Below are positions 18,596 through 27,777 of a stretch of 53,960 bases of DNA, piece by piece (positions within the stretch are counted from its first letter, which is position 1; every line of letters begins with the position of its first letter). The translations under genes and the position numbers were made by a program. Location of the stretch: NCBI GenBank assembly GCA_017889635.1, contig JAGGAC010000030.1, forward strand, positions 1 through 53,960, given 5' to 3'. This DNA is from Bacillota bacterium. Its GTDB lineage: Bacteria > Bacillota > Negativicutes > Sporomusales > CTSoil-080. The notes beneath the pieces were generated by a model. That model ran no database searches and was not told the origin of the DNA. It worked only from the letters and a program-made list of their open reading frames with translations.

Positions 18596-19288
18596 ATGTT
18601 TAAGCAGTCAAGGATGGCAATTATTCTCATTCTGGTAGTGGTTATCGCCTCACAGTTTTTGTTGCCTTGGCTGGTCAGTAAAGTGGTAGCTCGTGGCATG
18701 GCCGGAGTACTGGGGACCGAACAAGTGACGGCCACGGTGGAAAAGAGCCCGGCGATGCTGATGCTTGGCGGACGGTTTGATCGTGTCGTTATAAGTGCCC
18801 AAAATGCCCGGGTAGATCGTCTTATTTTTGCTGAAATTGATGCTGTTTTGACTGATGTAAAATTGGATGCAGCAGCACTTATTAGCGGTCAACAACTGGT
18901 AGTAAAGTCGGCAAAAGAGGTTAATCTAACGGCATCGATAACTCAGGAAGAACTTAGCCGATACCTTAACCAGGCGGTAAAGGGCGTTAAAAACGCTGTT
19001 GTTTCAGTAAACGGCGGTGAGGTCAAAATTAGCGGCGATTTCGGCCTGGGTAAAATAGCCAGTGTAGCGGTAACTTTAGAAGGCCGGGTTAGCGCGGATG
19101 ATCAGAAAATCAAATTTGTAACTGAGCGATTCTTGATAAACAATACTCTCGTTGGCAAAATTGGCGGGACTGCATTAACTGAAGTGCCGCTGGTAGATTT
19201 AAAAAAGTTTCCTTTCAATGTGGTGGTGCGACAAATTACTATGGAAGACGGCAAAGTAACTGTTTTCGCGGACAACCACGCGCAATAG
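18596..19288 (+). CDS. DUF2993 (LmeA-like) lipid-binding envelope protein
   Basis: A 230-residue protein with one N-terminal hydrophobic anchor or signal (MAIILILVVVIASQFLLPWL). A beta-rich domain of the DUF2993 type follows, with alternating FDRVVISAQNARVDRLIF and VSVNGGEVKISGDFG-like repeats. The family includes the mycobacterial phospholipid-binding LmeA; a role in envelope lipid or glycan handling is inferred. No lipobox cysteine is seen. GGGAGGCGGG precedes ATG 18596, 14 bases after prfB. The adjacent DUF5693 and csaB genes suggest an envelope module. Confidence 0.68.
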   Translation: MFKQSRMAIILILVVVIASQFLLPWLVSKVVARGMAGVLGTEQVTATVEKSPAMLMLGGRFDRVVISAQNARVDRLIFAEIDAVLTDVKLDAAALISGQQLVVKSAKEVNLTASITQEELSRYLNQAVKGVKNAVVSVNGGEVKISGDFGLGKIASVAVTLEGRVSADDQKIKFVTERFLINNTLVGKIGGTALTEVPLVDLKKFPFNVVVRQITMEDGKVTVFADNHAQ

Positions 19289-19391
19289 GTTAAGCAGTGT
19301 AATCACTGCATAATATTTGGTTGAAGCAGGAAAAAATAAGGTGTCCGGACCTTGTTATGCAGTCGTATTTTAGGGCAAGGTGGAGAGATGT

Positions 19392-21458
19392 TTGACTGAA
19401 TTCAAGTACAATCGTGTTTTGTTGATTTTAATTTTTGCTGGTCTCTTAGCATCCCTTGTTATTGGGTGGCAGCGTTACAATGTTGAAGAGAATAACTCTG
19501 CAGTTGAAATGGTGCTTGACTATGAGGATATTGTTAGTTTGGCCCAGACTGAGGGAGTGCCTGAGCATCTATTGATGCAGCAATTTAAGGATGCCGGTAT
19601 TAATTCGCTGGCTGTATATGACACAACATTGGAGAAACTCGCAAAAAGCGGGAAGCTGACTGTGATGACTGGCGGTGATCTTTTAGGACGTTATCGCACA
19701 GGCGAGAAGGATGGTTTACCTAGTGGCGATCCCAGTGGAACGATTGTTCCTTCTCGTGTGTACATATTTGCTGCTCAAGAGTCCGGTGGGTTAGCTCTGT
19801 TTGAAGAAGTGAAGGAAGATCTCTGCCGCCGTCTTGGAACGGCAAGAGTCAAAGAAATGACACTTACTGGTAACCGGCGCGGATTGGCGGTGGATGCCAA
19901 TTACGAAAAGTTGATAAAAGAAAATTTAGGATTATCAACACAGGAAATGCGTGCGGTTACGGCTTATGGATATAACATTATTGCCAGGCCAAGTAACTTC
20001 GTAAAGGTACGTCCAGATGATATCAACGCGGTGTTTGACCGCTTGAAGGGATTTTCGAATATTACTGGCATTATGTTCGTCGGTGAAGAGGTATTAGGAT
20101 ATCCGGATCTTTTAAATTATACCGCTGAGAAAATGCAGCAGATGAATTTGACGCTGTACATGATTGAACATCCCCTTCAGTTGCAGTTTCTAAAACAGGA
20201 CGGACTACTGCCGTTGGCTGCACTAAGTGATTATCGATGTGCTAGGGTCTATGTTATTCCTAAAGACGAGCAGCCTAAACTGAAAGTGGATGATGCGGTT
20301 CATCGTTGGGCGATTACCGTTGACCAGGAACGTAATATTCGGGTTGATTTATTACGAAAGTATGATAAACCTGAAGCAGGATTGTCTTTGGTTGAAACCA
20401 ACTTGAAATATGTGAATGGGGTTAGGCAGTCCCTTATCGACAGAGGATTTACTATTGACCGGGCCGGTGTTTACCGACAGTATTATCCTAATTCATGGCT
20501 TTTAATAGTAATCGCTGTTGGAGCAACTGCGGCCTGTGTGCTGCTATTAACTTTGATTAGGCCATTCGCATCACGATATCAATATTTTCTGCTTGTAATC
20601 GTGTCATTAGTGTTTGCTTTATTGTTATTAAAGGGAAGTAATATCCTGGTAAAACAGGCAGTGGCGATGGTAAGCGCGATAACGTTTCCGGTGCTGTCAA
20701 TGACTTGGCAGCTGGATCGCTGGCGAACCCGCGAACCTGCTCAAGGATCTTTTTTAACCCGGATTATTGTTGACGGCGTTGGCGGACTTGTGGTTGCCAC
20801 ATTATTGTCAATTGTTGGTGGACTATATGTCGGGGCTATATTAGGGGATATCCGCTTTATTCTTGAAGCTGAGATATTTCGTGGTGTAAAGTTGACTTTT
20901 GTTATGCCTTTGATTTTGATAACGCTTGTTTATCTTACCAGGTATAACCTTTTTGGCAAAAGTGATGATGTTGGAAAGGGGGTTTGGGGTAAAATACTAA
21001 AAATCCTTAACTACCCGATATACCTTAAAACTTTGTTGGGAATTGGTGTGCTAGCAGTAGTTGGATGGGTTTATGTCGGCCGTTCCGGGCATACCGCCGG
21101 AGTCCCAGTACCGGGGCTTGAGATAAAACTCCGGACTTTTTTGGAAAATGCTATGTACGCCAGACCTCGGGAAAAGGAATTTCTTATCGGCCACCCCTCG
21201 TTTCTTTTAGCTGTAATGGCTATTTATCGTAAATGGCCGCTAGTGTTTCATTATATATTGGTAGTTGGAGCTACGATGGGACAAGGCTCGCTGGTTGAGA
21301 CCTTTGCTCATATCCGTACACCCATTCTCATGTCATTGGTGCGGGGGCTTGAAGGGATGGCTTTGGGGGCTGTTATTGGGATTATTGCAGTGATAGCGGT
21401 GCAGGTATTACATTATCTTTCGTTTATGTTGGGAAGGAGATCTGCTGTCGATGAGTGA
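19392..21458 (+). CDS. DUF5693-family multi-spanning membrane protein
   Basis: A 688-residue protein from TTG 19392, placed after AAGGTGGAG; GTG 19380 in the same frame is the alternative start. One N-terminal helix (LILIFAGLLASLVIGW) is followed by an extracytoplasmic domain of about 330 residues. That domain has TIM-barrel-like wording (QFKDAGINSLAVYD, FSNITGIMFVGEEVLGYP). Some nine hydrophobic segments then follow. I recognise it as the DUF5693 type that neighbours csaB in Negativicutes and Clostridia. No catalytic role is established. Its end overlaps the csaB start by 8 bases, so the two are co-translated and presumably act together on a cell-surface polymer. Confidence 0.7.
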   Translation: MTEFKYNRVLLILIFAGLLASLVIGWQRYNVEENNSAVEMVLDYEDIVSLAQTEGVPEHLLMQQFKDAGINSLAVYDTTLEKLAKSGKLTVMTGGDLLGRYRTGEKDGLPSGDPSGTIVPSRVYIFAAQESGGLALFEEVKEDLCRRLGTARVKEMTLTGNRRGLAVDANYEKLIKENLGLSTQEMRAVTAYGYNIIARPSNFVKVRPDDINAVFDRLKGFSNITGIMFVGEEVLGYPDLLNYTAEKMQQMNLTLYMIEHPLQLQFLKQDGLLPLAALSDYRCARVYVIPKDEQPKLKVDDAVHRWAITVDQERNIRVDLLRKYDKPEAGLSLVETNLKYVNGVRQSLIDRGFTIDRAGVYRQYYPNSWLLIVIAVGATAACVLLLTLIRPFASRYQYFLLVIVSLVFALLLLKGSNILVKQAVAMVSAITFPVLSMTWQLDRWRTREPAQGSFLTRIIVDGVGGLVVATLLSIVGGLYVGAILGDIRFILEAEIFRGVKLTFVMPLILITLVYLTRYNLFGKSDDVGKGVWGKILKILNYPIYLKTLLGIGVLAVVGWVYVGRSGHTAGVPVPGLEIKLRTFLENAMYARPREKEFLIGHPSFLLAVMAIYRKWPLVFHYILVVGATMGQGSLVETFAHIRTPILMSLVRGLEGMALGAVIGIIAVIAVQVLHYLSFMLGRRSAVDE

Positions 21459-22557
21459 AATCGTGATTTCCGGCTATTATGGATTTGCCAACGCCGGTGA
21501 TGAGGCGATGCTGACGGCAATGATCGAAGCTTTGACTACTGTTGATCCAGAGGTAAGAATAACGGTTCTTTCTGGTAACCCGGCCGATACTAAGCGACGT
21601 CATGGGGTTGAGGCGGTATATCGGTTGAATTATCCCGAAATTATGCGGGTAATGGCGAAAAGCGATCTTCTTATCAGTGGCGGAGGCAGTTTGTTACAGG
21701 ATGTTACCAGTGATCGCAGCTTATATTATTATTTAAGTATAATGATACTGGCGAAAAAACTCGGTACACCTGTAATGCTCTATGCTCAAGGAATAGGACC
21801 GGTGCGGGGCAGCTTAGCCAAAGGAGCGATGCGCTATATAGGCAATATGGTTGATCTTATTACCGTACGAGATGATGCTTCCTGCGACGAATTGAAATCG
21901 TTGGGGGTCAAAAAACCGCCGATCTATGTTACTGCCGACCCGGTTTTGGCACTGCATCCTGTGGATTGTGAGGTTGGCCGTAGCATTCTGCAGCGTTATA
22001 ATCTGGACAGAGGAACTAAGCCCTTGATTGGCCTGTCTGCCCGAGAGTGGAAGGATTGGGCCTATTACAAACAGGTACTTGCGATAGCCCTTGATGAGAT
22101 TGTCGAGGAATTTGATGCCAGAGTCGTCTTTTTACCAATGCAGTGGCCAGATGACCTTGAGGTGGCGCGGCGAATCAAGGGGCATATGCGCCGACCGGCG
22201 GTACTATTAGAGGATGAGTTTACTACAAGCGAGTTTTTATCGCTGGTGGGAAGCCTGGACATGCTTATTGGGATTAGGCTTCATGCGTTGATTTTTGCGG
22301 CGGTGATGCAGGTTCCAATGATTGGCGTGTCTTATGATCCGAAAATTGACCGGTTTCTTGAAAGTATTGGCGACTGCCATGCCGGGACACTCAATAATAT
22401 AACGCTTGATGAGCTTATGAACAAGGTGCGACAAAGGTGGGCAGAGCTCAATCAGCCCAACAAAGAGCGAGGAGAACTTATTCGGGGCTTGCGTAGCAAG
22501 GCCTTTCATAACGCCGAACTGGCGATGGAGTTGATCACGAGCCGAAAGCGGGGGTAA
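21451..22557 (+). CDS. csaB: Polysaccharide pyruvyl transferase CsaB
   Basis: A 368-residue member of the polysaccharide pyruvyl transferase family. It transfers pyruvate from PEP to a cell-wall glycan, creating the ketal that SLH domains bind. Visible motifs are VISGYYGFANAGDEAML at the N-terminus, LISGGGSLLQDVTSDRS near residues 73-89, LYAQGIGPV, and the C-terminal GIRLHALIFAAVMQVP that places the conserved histidine near the active site. GGAAGGAG lies 9 bases before ATG 21451. The presence of csaB suggests that the organism anchors SLH proteins (S-layer or outer-membrane linkers) to pyruvylated polymer; that use is inferred. Confidence 0.9.
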   Translation: MSEIVISGYYGFANAGDEAMLTAMIEALTTVDPEVRITVLSGNPADTKRRHGVEAVYRLNYPEIMRVMAKSDLLISGGGSLLQDVTSDRSLYYYLSIMILAKKLGTPVMLYAQGIGPVRGSLAKGAMRYIGNMVDLITVRDDASCDELKSLGVKKPPIYVTADPVLALHPVDCEVGRSILQRYNLDRGTKPLIGLSAREWKDWAYYKQVLAIALDEIVEEFDARVVFLPMQWPDDLEVARRIKGHMRRPAVLLEDEFTTSEFLSLVGSLDMLIGIRLHALIFAAVMQVPMIGVSYDPKIDRFLESIGDCHAGTLNNITLDELMNKVRQRWAELNQPNKERGELIRGLRSKAFHNAELAMELITSRKRG

Positions 22558-22560
22558 GTG

Positions 22561-23403
22561 ATGGCAAAGTGGGTGCGAAATTATACCGGAATAACGGTGG
22601 GAACTTTGCTGACGGCTATAGCGTTAAATATGTTTTTGATTCCGAATAAGGTGGCCGCCGGTGGTGTTAGTGGTATGGCTACTGTGTTACATTACCTTAT
22701 AGGGGCACCTGTAGGTGCCACCATGCTAGCCTTGAATGTTCCGCTTTTTTTGGCCAGTGTCAAGGTTTTGGGAGCAAGATTCGGAGTGAGAACACTTTAT
22801 GGTGCGGCAATCCTATCGGTATTTATTGATGCGACAGCGTCATATACGCCGGTTTTAACCCATGACCTATTGCTTAATTCATTATATGGCGGCGCATTGT
22901 CTGGAATTGGTATGGGGATGGTGTTTCGTTTCGGCGGTACTACGGCTGGCACTGATTTGGCGGCAGCCATAATAAATAAATTAACCCGTATCAGCGTTGG
23001 TCAAGCGCTCTTGATGGTTGACTTTTTTGTTATTGCCGTTGCTGGAGTTGCGTTTAAAAGCGCGGAGCTTTCATTGTATGGTCTTATGTCGTTGTTTTTG
23101 ACCAGCCATATCATTGATTTGATTCAGGAGGGTCCAAGTTCAGCCAAGGCATTTTTTATTGTGAGTAACCAGACGGAACAGGTAGCTCAGCGAATTATGG
23201 ATGAGTTAGAACGCGGGGTAACGTTTTTTCAGGGCAAAGGCGGTTATAGCGGTCAGCCACGGGAAGTTTTATTTTGTGTGGTGGCAACCGGTGAGGTTAG
23301 TCGGGTAAAAGAGGTAATTAAAAGCGCTGATCCTGGAGCGTTTGTTATTGTGGCCGATACGCACGAGGTTATGGGGGAAGGCTTTACTCGTCTGAAAATG
23401 TAA
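22561..23403 (+). CDS. YitT family membrane protein (DUF161 + DUF2179)
   Basis: A 280-residue protein with about five transmembrane segments in the first 190 residues. These include GTLLTAIALNMFLIPNKVAAGG and GMGMVFRFGGTTAGTD, both typical of YitT/DUF161. A cytoplasmic DUF2179 domain follows (VTFFQGKGGYSGQPREVLFCVV, then VKEVIKSADPGAFVIVAD). The function of the family is unsettled; a transport role is suspected. ATG 22561 lies one GTG codon downstream of the csaB stop, behind GGGGGT, so it is in the same operon. Confidence 0.85.
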   Translation: MAKWVRNYTGITVGTLLTAIALNMFLIPNKVAAGGVSGMATVLHYLIGAPVGATMLALNVPLFLASVKVLGARFGVRTLYGAAILSVFIDATASYTPVLTHDLLLNSLYGGALSGIGMGMVFRFGGTTAGTDLAAAIINKLTRISVGQALLMVDFFVIAVAGVAFKSAELSLYGLMSLFLTSHIIDLIQEGPSSAKAFFIVSNQTEQVAQRIMDELERGVTFFQGKGGYSGQPREVLFCVVATGEVSRVKEVIKSADPGAFVIVADTHEVMGEGFTRLKM

Positions 23404-23449
23404 TTTTATAGTATATCGTGCTAGCTACGAAGAAAAAGGAGGAATTTTT

Positions 23450-24283
23450 ATGGTGGCTCAACTTACTCCCGCTAAATTGACGGAGTTAAATGAACGGGCT
23501 CAAGCAGTAAGACGAAATATTGTTGCAATGATTACTGAGGCTCAATCTGGACATCCAGGGGGGTCTTTGTCAGCGGCGGACATTCTGGTTACGCTGTATT
23601 TTGCAGAAATGAGGGTAGATCCGCATTCTCCTCAAGATGCCGACCGGGATCGTTTTGTACTCAGCAAGGGTCATGCGGCTCCGGTTTTATATGCGACTCT
23701 GGCTGAAAAGGGATTTTTGCCACATTCAGAACTGCTGACGCTGCGCAAAATTGACAGCAGGCTTCAGGGCCACCCGGATATGAAGGGTATCCCAGGAGTG
23801 GATATGTCGACAGGTTCCTTAGGACAAGGGTTAAGCGCCGCTAACGGTATGGCACTGGCCGGAAAAATTGATGAGCGTGATTATCGCGTGTACGCGCTCT
23901 TGGGCGACGGCGAACTGGAAGAGGGCCAGAATTGGGAAGCGGCAATGTTTGCGGCTCACTACAAGTTGGACAATCTTACCGTGTTTGTTGATAATAACGG
24001 CCTGCAGATTGACGGACCAGTGGCGGATGTCATGTCACCGCTTCCGATACCTGAAAAGTGGCGGGCCTTTGGGTGGAACGTTATTGAAATTGACGGTCAT
24101 GACTATGATGCTATTTATCAAGCCATCCAGACCGCTAAGACAGTGAAAGGCAGACCTACGATGGTTGTGGCAGCCACAGTCAAGGGCAAAGGGGTCTGCC
24201 GGATGGAAAATATGGTTGACTGGCACGGCAAGGCACCTTCGCATGAGGAATGCACCTTGATTTTGTCAGAAATGGATGATTAA
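23450..24283 (+). CDS. Transketolase, N-terminal (TPP pyrophosphate-binding) subunit
   Basis: A 277-residue split-transketolase subunit. AQSGHPGGSLSAADILVTLYF is the family start. LGDGELEEGQNWEAA with VDNNGLQ forms the TPP/Mg-binding motif (GDGX about 25 NN). Together with the next gene it interconverts pentose and hexose phosphates in the non-oxidative pentose phosphate pathway. Split two-gene transketolases are common in anaerobes. A DXS is excluded by size and motif spacing. AAAGGAGG lies upstream of ATG 23450. Confidence 0.93.
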   Translation: MVAQLTPAKLTELNERAQAVRRNIVAMITEAQSGHPGGSLSAADILVTLYFAEMRVDPHSPQDADRDRFVLSKGHAAPVLYATLAEKGFLPHSELLTLRKIDSRLQGHPDMKGIPGVDMSTGSLGQGLSAANGMALAGKIDERDYRVYALLGDGELEEGQNWEAAMFAAHYKLDNLTVFVDNNGLQIDGPVADVMSPLPIPEKWRAFGWNVIEIDGHDYDAIYQAIQTAKTVKGRPTMVVAATVKGKGVCRMENMVDWHGKAPSHEECTLILSEMDD

Positions 24284-24300
24284 GGGATGGTGAGAGTATA

Positions 24301-25236
24301 ATGGGTAAAGCGACACGTGAGGCCTACGGCGAAGCGCTGCGTGAGCTGGGCGCCAGATTTAAGGATATTATTGTGTTAGACGCTGATTTATCGAAGTCAA
24401 CCAAGACCAACCTTTTTGCCAAGGAATATCCTAATCGTTTCTTCAATGTTGGCATTGCTGAACAAAATTTAGTGGGAACGGCGGCAGGATTGGCCGCTGC
24501 CGGGAAAATTCCTTTTGTTTCTACGTTTGCTATATTTGCATCCGGGCGGGCTTTCGAACAAATTCGTAATTCTGTATGTTATCCTAAGCTTAATGTCAAA
24601 ATAGCTGCAACTCATGCCGGTCTAACTGTGGGTGAGGATGGGGCCACGCATCAGGCTATAGAAGATATTAGTCTGATGCGAACCATTCCTAACATGACTG
24701 TAATTGTGCCGGCTGATGCAACTGAGACGCATCAAGCGGTAACTTTTGCTGCTCAATATAAGGGCCCGGTATATATCCGTTTAGGACGAATGGGTGCGCC
24801 TGATGTTTTTGGTGGGGACTATGAGTTTTGCCATGGCAAGGCAGTACAACTGGCTGAAGGTAATGATTTGACAATTATTGCTACGGGAATGATGGTGGCA
24901 ACGGCTAGAAGGGCAGCCGATGAATTAACTCAAGCGGGGTTAAGCGCCAGGGTACTGAATATTCATACCATAAAACCTATTGATGTAGCTGCAATAGTAG
25001 CGGCGGCCAATGATACTGGTGCTATTGTAACCTGTGAGGAGCATAGTATTATTGGCGGGCTGGGTAGCGCTGTTGCTGAAGTACTGGTTGAGAATGCCCC
25101 TGTACCGTTGGAGCGGGTAGGGGTGCTGGACGTGTTTGGAGAGTCCGGTACGCCGGATGCGCTGCTTGCAAAGTATAACCTGACGGTAGCTGATATTGTT
25201 CGTGCTGCTAAACGGGTTGTAAGCCGTAAAAAATAG
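24301..25236 (+). CDS. Transketolase, C-terminal (Pyr and C-domain) subunit
   Basis: A 311-residue partner of the preceding gene. It contains the pyrimidine-binding domain (RFFNVGIAEQNLVGTAAGLA with the catalytic-type glutamate, then THAGLTVGEDGATHQ) and the C-terminal transketolase domain (IIATGMMVATARRAADEL; EEHSIIGGLGSAVAEVL). It starts 17 bases after the N-subunit stop. A strong terminator follows, so the operon from prfB or csaB ends here. Confidence 0.93.
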   Translation: MGKATREAYGEALRELGARFKDIIVLDADLSKSTKTNLFAKEYPNRFFNVGIAEQNLVGTAAGLAAAGKIPFVSTFAIFASGRAFEQIRNSVCYPKLNVKIAATHAGLTVGEDGATHQAIEDISLMRTIPNMTVIVPADATETHQAVTFAAQYKGPVYIRLGRMGAPDVFGGDYEFCHGKAVQLAEGNDLTIIATGMMVATARRAADELTQAGLSARVLNIHTIKPIDVAAIVAAANDTGAIVTCEEHSIIGGLGSAVAEVLVENAPVPLERVGVLDVFGESGTPDALLAKYNLTVADIVRAAKRVVSRKK

Positions 25237-25256
25237 TTCTGAAGGTTGTATCGACA

Positions 25257-25302
25257 TAAAAAGACTCGCTTATTCATATATATAAGCGGGTCTTTTTATT
25301 TT
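25257..25302 (+). terminator. Rho-independent terminator after transketolase
   Basis: AAAAAGAC and CGCTTA upstream pair with TAAGCG and GTCTTTTT downstream across a short AT loop, followed by ATTTTTAG. The A-run/T-run design suggests activity in both directions. Confidence 0.9.
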
Positions 25303-25318
25303 TAGTTGGAGGGATAAT

Positions 25319-26062
25319 ATGGGCCTGTGGACGGTTATCAGGTTAGGCAGACGTATGCTAAGGCGACTAGTTTTTTTGGCTGTCGGACTGGTAACCATGT
25401 TTAATTTGGGTTCGGCTGCTGCTATGGCGGTTACGATGTTTGTATCCTTAGCAATTTATGCCTTAGCTTTTGGCTGGAAGTTTGCCTCTGGTTTCGTTCT
25501 ATTACTTTTTATTCATGAACTGGGGCATGTTATTGCTGCCAGGGTCGTGGGGCTAAAACCGTCGATTCCAGTATTTGTACCATTTATTGGTGCTGTTATT
25601 TGCTTAAGACAGCCGCCGAGAAATGCAAAAATGGAGGCGAATATTGCTATTGGAGGTCCAGCTATCGGGACTTTAAGTGCGTTATTTTTTTTGGTACTTT
25701 ATCTATGGACTGATAGTACGTTGATGCTTGTGCTAGCATATACCGCCTGTATATTGAATTTGTTTAATTTAATCCCTTGTGCACCGCTGGATGGCGGAAG
25801 AATCGCCGCTGCAATTTCGCCTCATATGTGGTTGTGGGGATGTATTGCTACCGGAGGGGTGTTTTTTTATACTCACAATATTTTTATGCTGGTTATTTTT
25901 TTATTTTCGCTTTACCGTCTGTGGCAGGGTGATACATCTGGGGAGCAGGATCGGTATTATGTGCTGAATGTTCACCAGCGGGTTAAGGTCGCAGCTTGGT
26001 ATTTTGGTCTGTTAGCGGTGCTGGGGGTGGCTACCGCTTATCTGGTTAATCTTTTGCGGTAG
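25319..26062 (+). CDS. M50-family membrane metalloprotease (site-2 protease-like)
   Basis: A 247-residue multi-pass membrane protein. HELGH at residues 66-70 gives two zinc ligands plus the catalytic glutamate, and LDGGRI with D158 supplies the third ligand. That is the M50/S2P layout. About six hydrophobic segments are visible and there is no PDZ domain, so it is not a full RseP. Distant relatives include SpoIVFB and YydH-type proteins. The substrate is unknown. TTGGAGGG precedes ATG 25319. It appears to be a single-gene unit between a terminator and ftsE. Confidence 0.82.
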   Translation: MGLWTVIRLGRRMLRRLVFLAVGLVTMFNLGSAAAMAVTMFVSLAIYALAFGWKFASGFVLLLFIHELGHVIAARVVGLKPSIPVFVPFIGAVICLRQPPRNAKMEANIAIGGPAIGTLSALFFLVLYLWTDSTLMLVLAYTACILNLFNLIPCAPLDGGRIAAAISPHMWLWGCIATGGVFFYTHNIFMLVIFLFSLYRLWQGDTSGEQDRYYVLNVHQRVKVAAWYFGLLAVLGVATAYLVNLLR

Positions 26063-26200
26063 ATATGTAAATTTAGGTAAATTAATGAATTTTTCCAAAA
26101 TAAGAAAAAAGAAGGTTTTTCTGTAAGCAAGTCGAATTTTAAAGGGTCGGAACAGATAAGTGTTAAATTACTATTTTTTGCTAAAGAAGGAGCGGGTTCT

Positions 26201-26887
26201 ATGATACGTATGAGTGGTGTTTCTATGGTATACAGCAACGGTTCCGTCGCCCTCTCTGATGTGACGGTGGGCATAAAAAAGGGAGACTTCGTTTTTGTTG
26301 TTGGACCTAGTGGTGCTGGCAAGTCAACTTTTATCAAATTACTATTCCGGGAGATAGCGCCTACAAACGGTCATCTTTTTGTTAATGGTCGTGAGGTCGG
26401 CGAGATGCCGCTTTCAGAAGTACCATATTTTCGTCGACAGTTGGGGATTGTATTTCAAGATTATCGTTTATTGCCCAATAAGACGGTTTACGACAATATT
26501 GCTTTTGCAATGGCTGTTATTGAGGCTCCGCGCCGCGAAATTCAAAAGCGTGTTGATCATGTGCTTGACTTGGTAAACCTTAGGGATAAAGCTCGTACAT
26601 ATCCAACCCAGCTTTCCGGCGGGGAGCAGCAACGAGTCGCAATTGCTCGCGCAATTGTCAATAATCCAGTTCTGGTTATTGCTGATGAGCCAACCGGTAA
26701 CTTAGATCCAGATACATCGTGGGAGATTATAAGGATTTTTGAGCATATCAACAGGGATGGTACTACTATTGTTATGGCGACTCATGACAAGACTGTGGTT
26801 GATACGATGAAAAAACGGGTAATTGCATTTGAAAAGGGTCGTGTCGCCCGCGATCAGGAAAAAGGGGCATACGGCTATGAAAATTAG
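26201..26887 (+). CDS. ftsE: Cell division ATP-binding protein FtsE
   Basis: A 228-residue ABC ATPase. Walker A is [10 protein letters not shown], the Q-loop sits in [18 protein letters not shown], the signature is LSGGEQQR, Walker B is [13 protein letters not shown], and the switch is [21 protein letters not shown] is typical of FtsE. With FtsX it forms a membrane complex that activates peptidoglycan hydrolases at the division site or, in spore formers, affects sporulation entry. AAGGAG stands before ATG 26201. It overlaps ftsX by 11 bases. Confidence 0.95.
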   Translation: MIRMSGVSMVYSNGSVALSDVTVGIKKGDFVFVVGPSGAGKSTFIKLLFREIAPTNGHLFVNGREVGEMPLSEVPYFRRQLGIVFQDYRLLPNKTVYDNIAFAMAVIEAPRREIQKRVDHVLDLVNLRDKARTYPTQLSGGEQQRVAIARAIVNNPVLVIADEPTGNLDPDTSWEIIRIFEHINRDGTTIVMATHDKTVVDTMKKRVIAFEKGRVARDQEKGAYGYEN

Positions 26888-27764
26888 AACAGTAGAATAT
26901 TTTGTCGGCGAAGCAGCATCTTCGTTGCGTCGTAACAGTCTAATGAGTTTTGCTTCAGTGAGCACGGTAGCGTTGTCGCTTTTGATCTTAGGAATGTTTT
27001 TGGTAATGGTTCTTAATTTGAACCTTATGGCATCAACGCTAGAGTCTAAGGTAGAGATTACTGTATATATTCAGGATAATCTTTCTGATCATGACCAGCG
27101 GGAAATTGGCACTAGAATTACAAAGCTGCCGGGAGTATCCGAGGTAACATTTGTAAGTAAGGATGACGCGTTGAAGCGGTTTAGGGAAAGGCTGGGTGCG
27201 CAGCAGGAACTGCTGAATGCTCTTGGCGATTCCAACCCGTTGCCGGATTCGTTTCAGGTTAAAATGGACAAGCCTGATCTAGTTAAAACTACAGCGCAGT
27301 CTATAAGTGAGTTTAAAGGGGTGGAAAACGCCAAGTTTGCCCAGGAGGTTATTGACCAACTTTTTGTTTTAACTAGGCTGATTCGTATTGTTGGCGTGGT
27401 GTTAATTGTATTCTTGGCTTTGGCGGCTCTATTTATTATTTCTAATACCATTCGTATTACTGTATTTGCCCGCCGCAGGGAAATCGGCATTATGAAATAT
27501 GTGGGGGCGACTGACTGGTTTATTAGGTGGCCGTTTTTATTTGAAGGTATGATTATGGGCTTTACCGGCGCTTTAATTGCTATACTTTTATTAATAAAAG
27601 CTTATGGTATGTTTACGCATCAGGTATACGAGACATTAGCTTTTCTGCCATTGCTTCCGCAGTACCCCATGCTTACACATATAGGCGTATTCTTACTGGT
27701 AATTGGTGCGGTAATAGGCGCTCTGGGGAGTACAATTTCGCTTAGACGATATATGAATGTTTAA
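26877..27764 (+). CDS. ftsX: Permease-like cell division protein FtsX
   Basis: A 295-residue protein with the FtsX topology. One transmembrane helix near residues 23-45 is followed by an extracellular loop of about 120 residues (beginning EITVYIQDNLSDHDQ). Three C-terminal helices include the FtsX/MacB-type VVLIVFLALAALFIISNTIR and RREIGIMKYVGATDWFIRWPF. It transmits FtsE ATP hydrolysis to an extracytoplasmic hydrolase partner, here probably the coiled-coil M23 protein encoded next. ATG 26877 matches the family N-terminus ([13 protein letters not shown]) better than earlier in-frame codons. Confidence 0.95.
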   Translation: MKIRTVEYFVGEAASSLRRNSLMSFASVSTVALSLLILGMFLVMVLNLNLMASTLESKVEITVYIQDNLSDHDQREIGTRITKLPGVSEVTFVSKDDALKRFRERLGAQQELLNALGDSNPLPDSFQVKMDKPDLVKTTAQSISEFKGVENAKFAQEVIDQLFVLTRLIRIVGVVLIVFLALAALFIISNTIRITVFARRREIGIMKYVGATDWFIRWPFLFEGMIMGFTGALIAILLLIKAYGMFTHQVYETLAFLPLLPQYPMLTHIGVFLLVIGAVIGALGSTISLRRYMNV

Positions 27765-27777
27765 AAGGAGGAAACCG

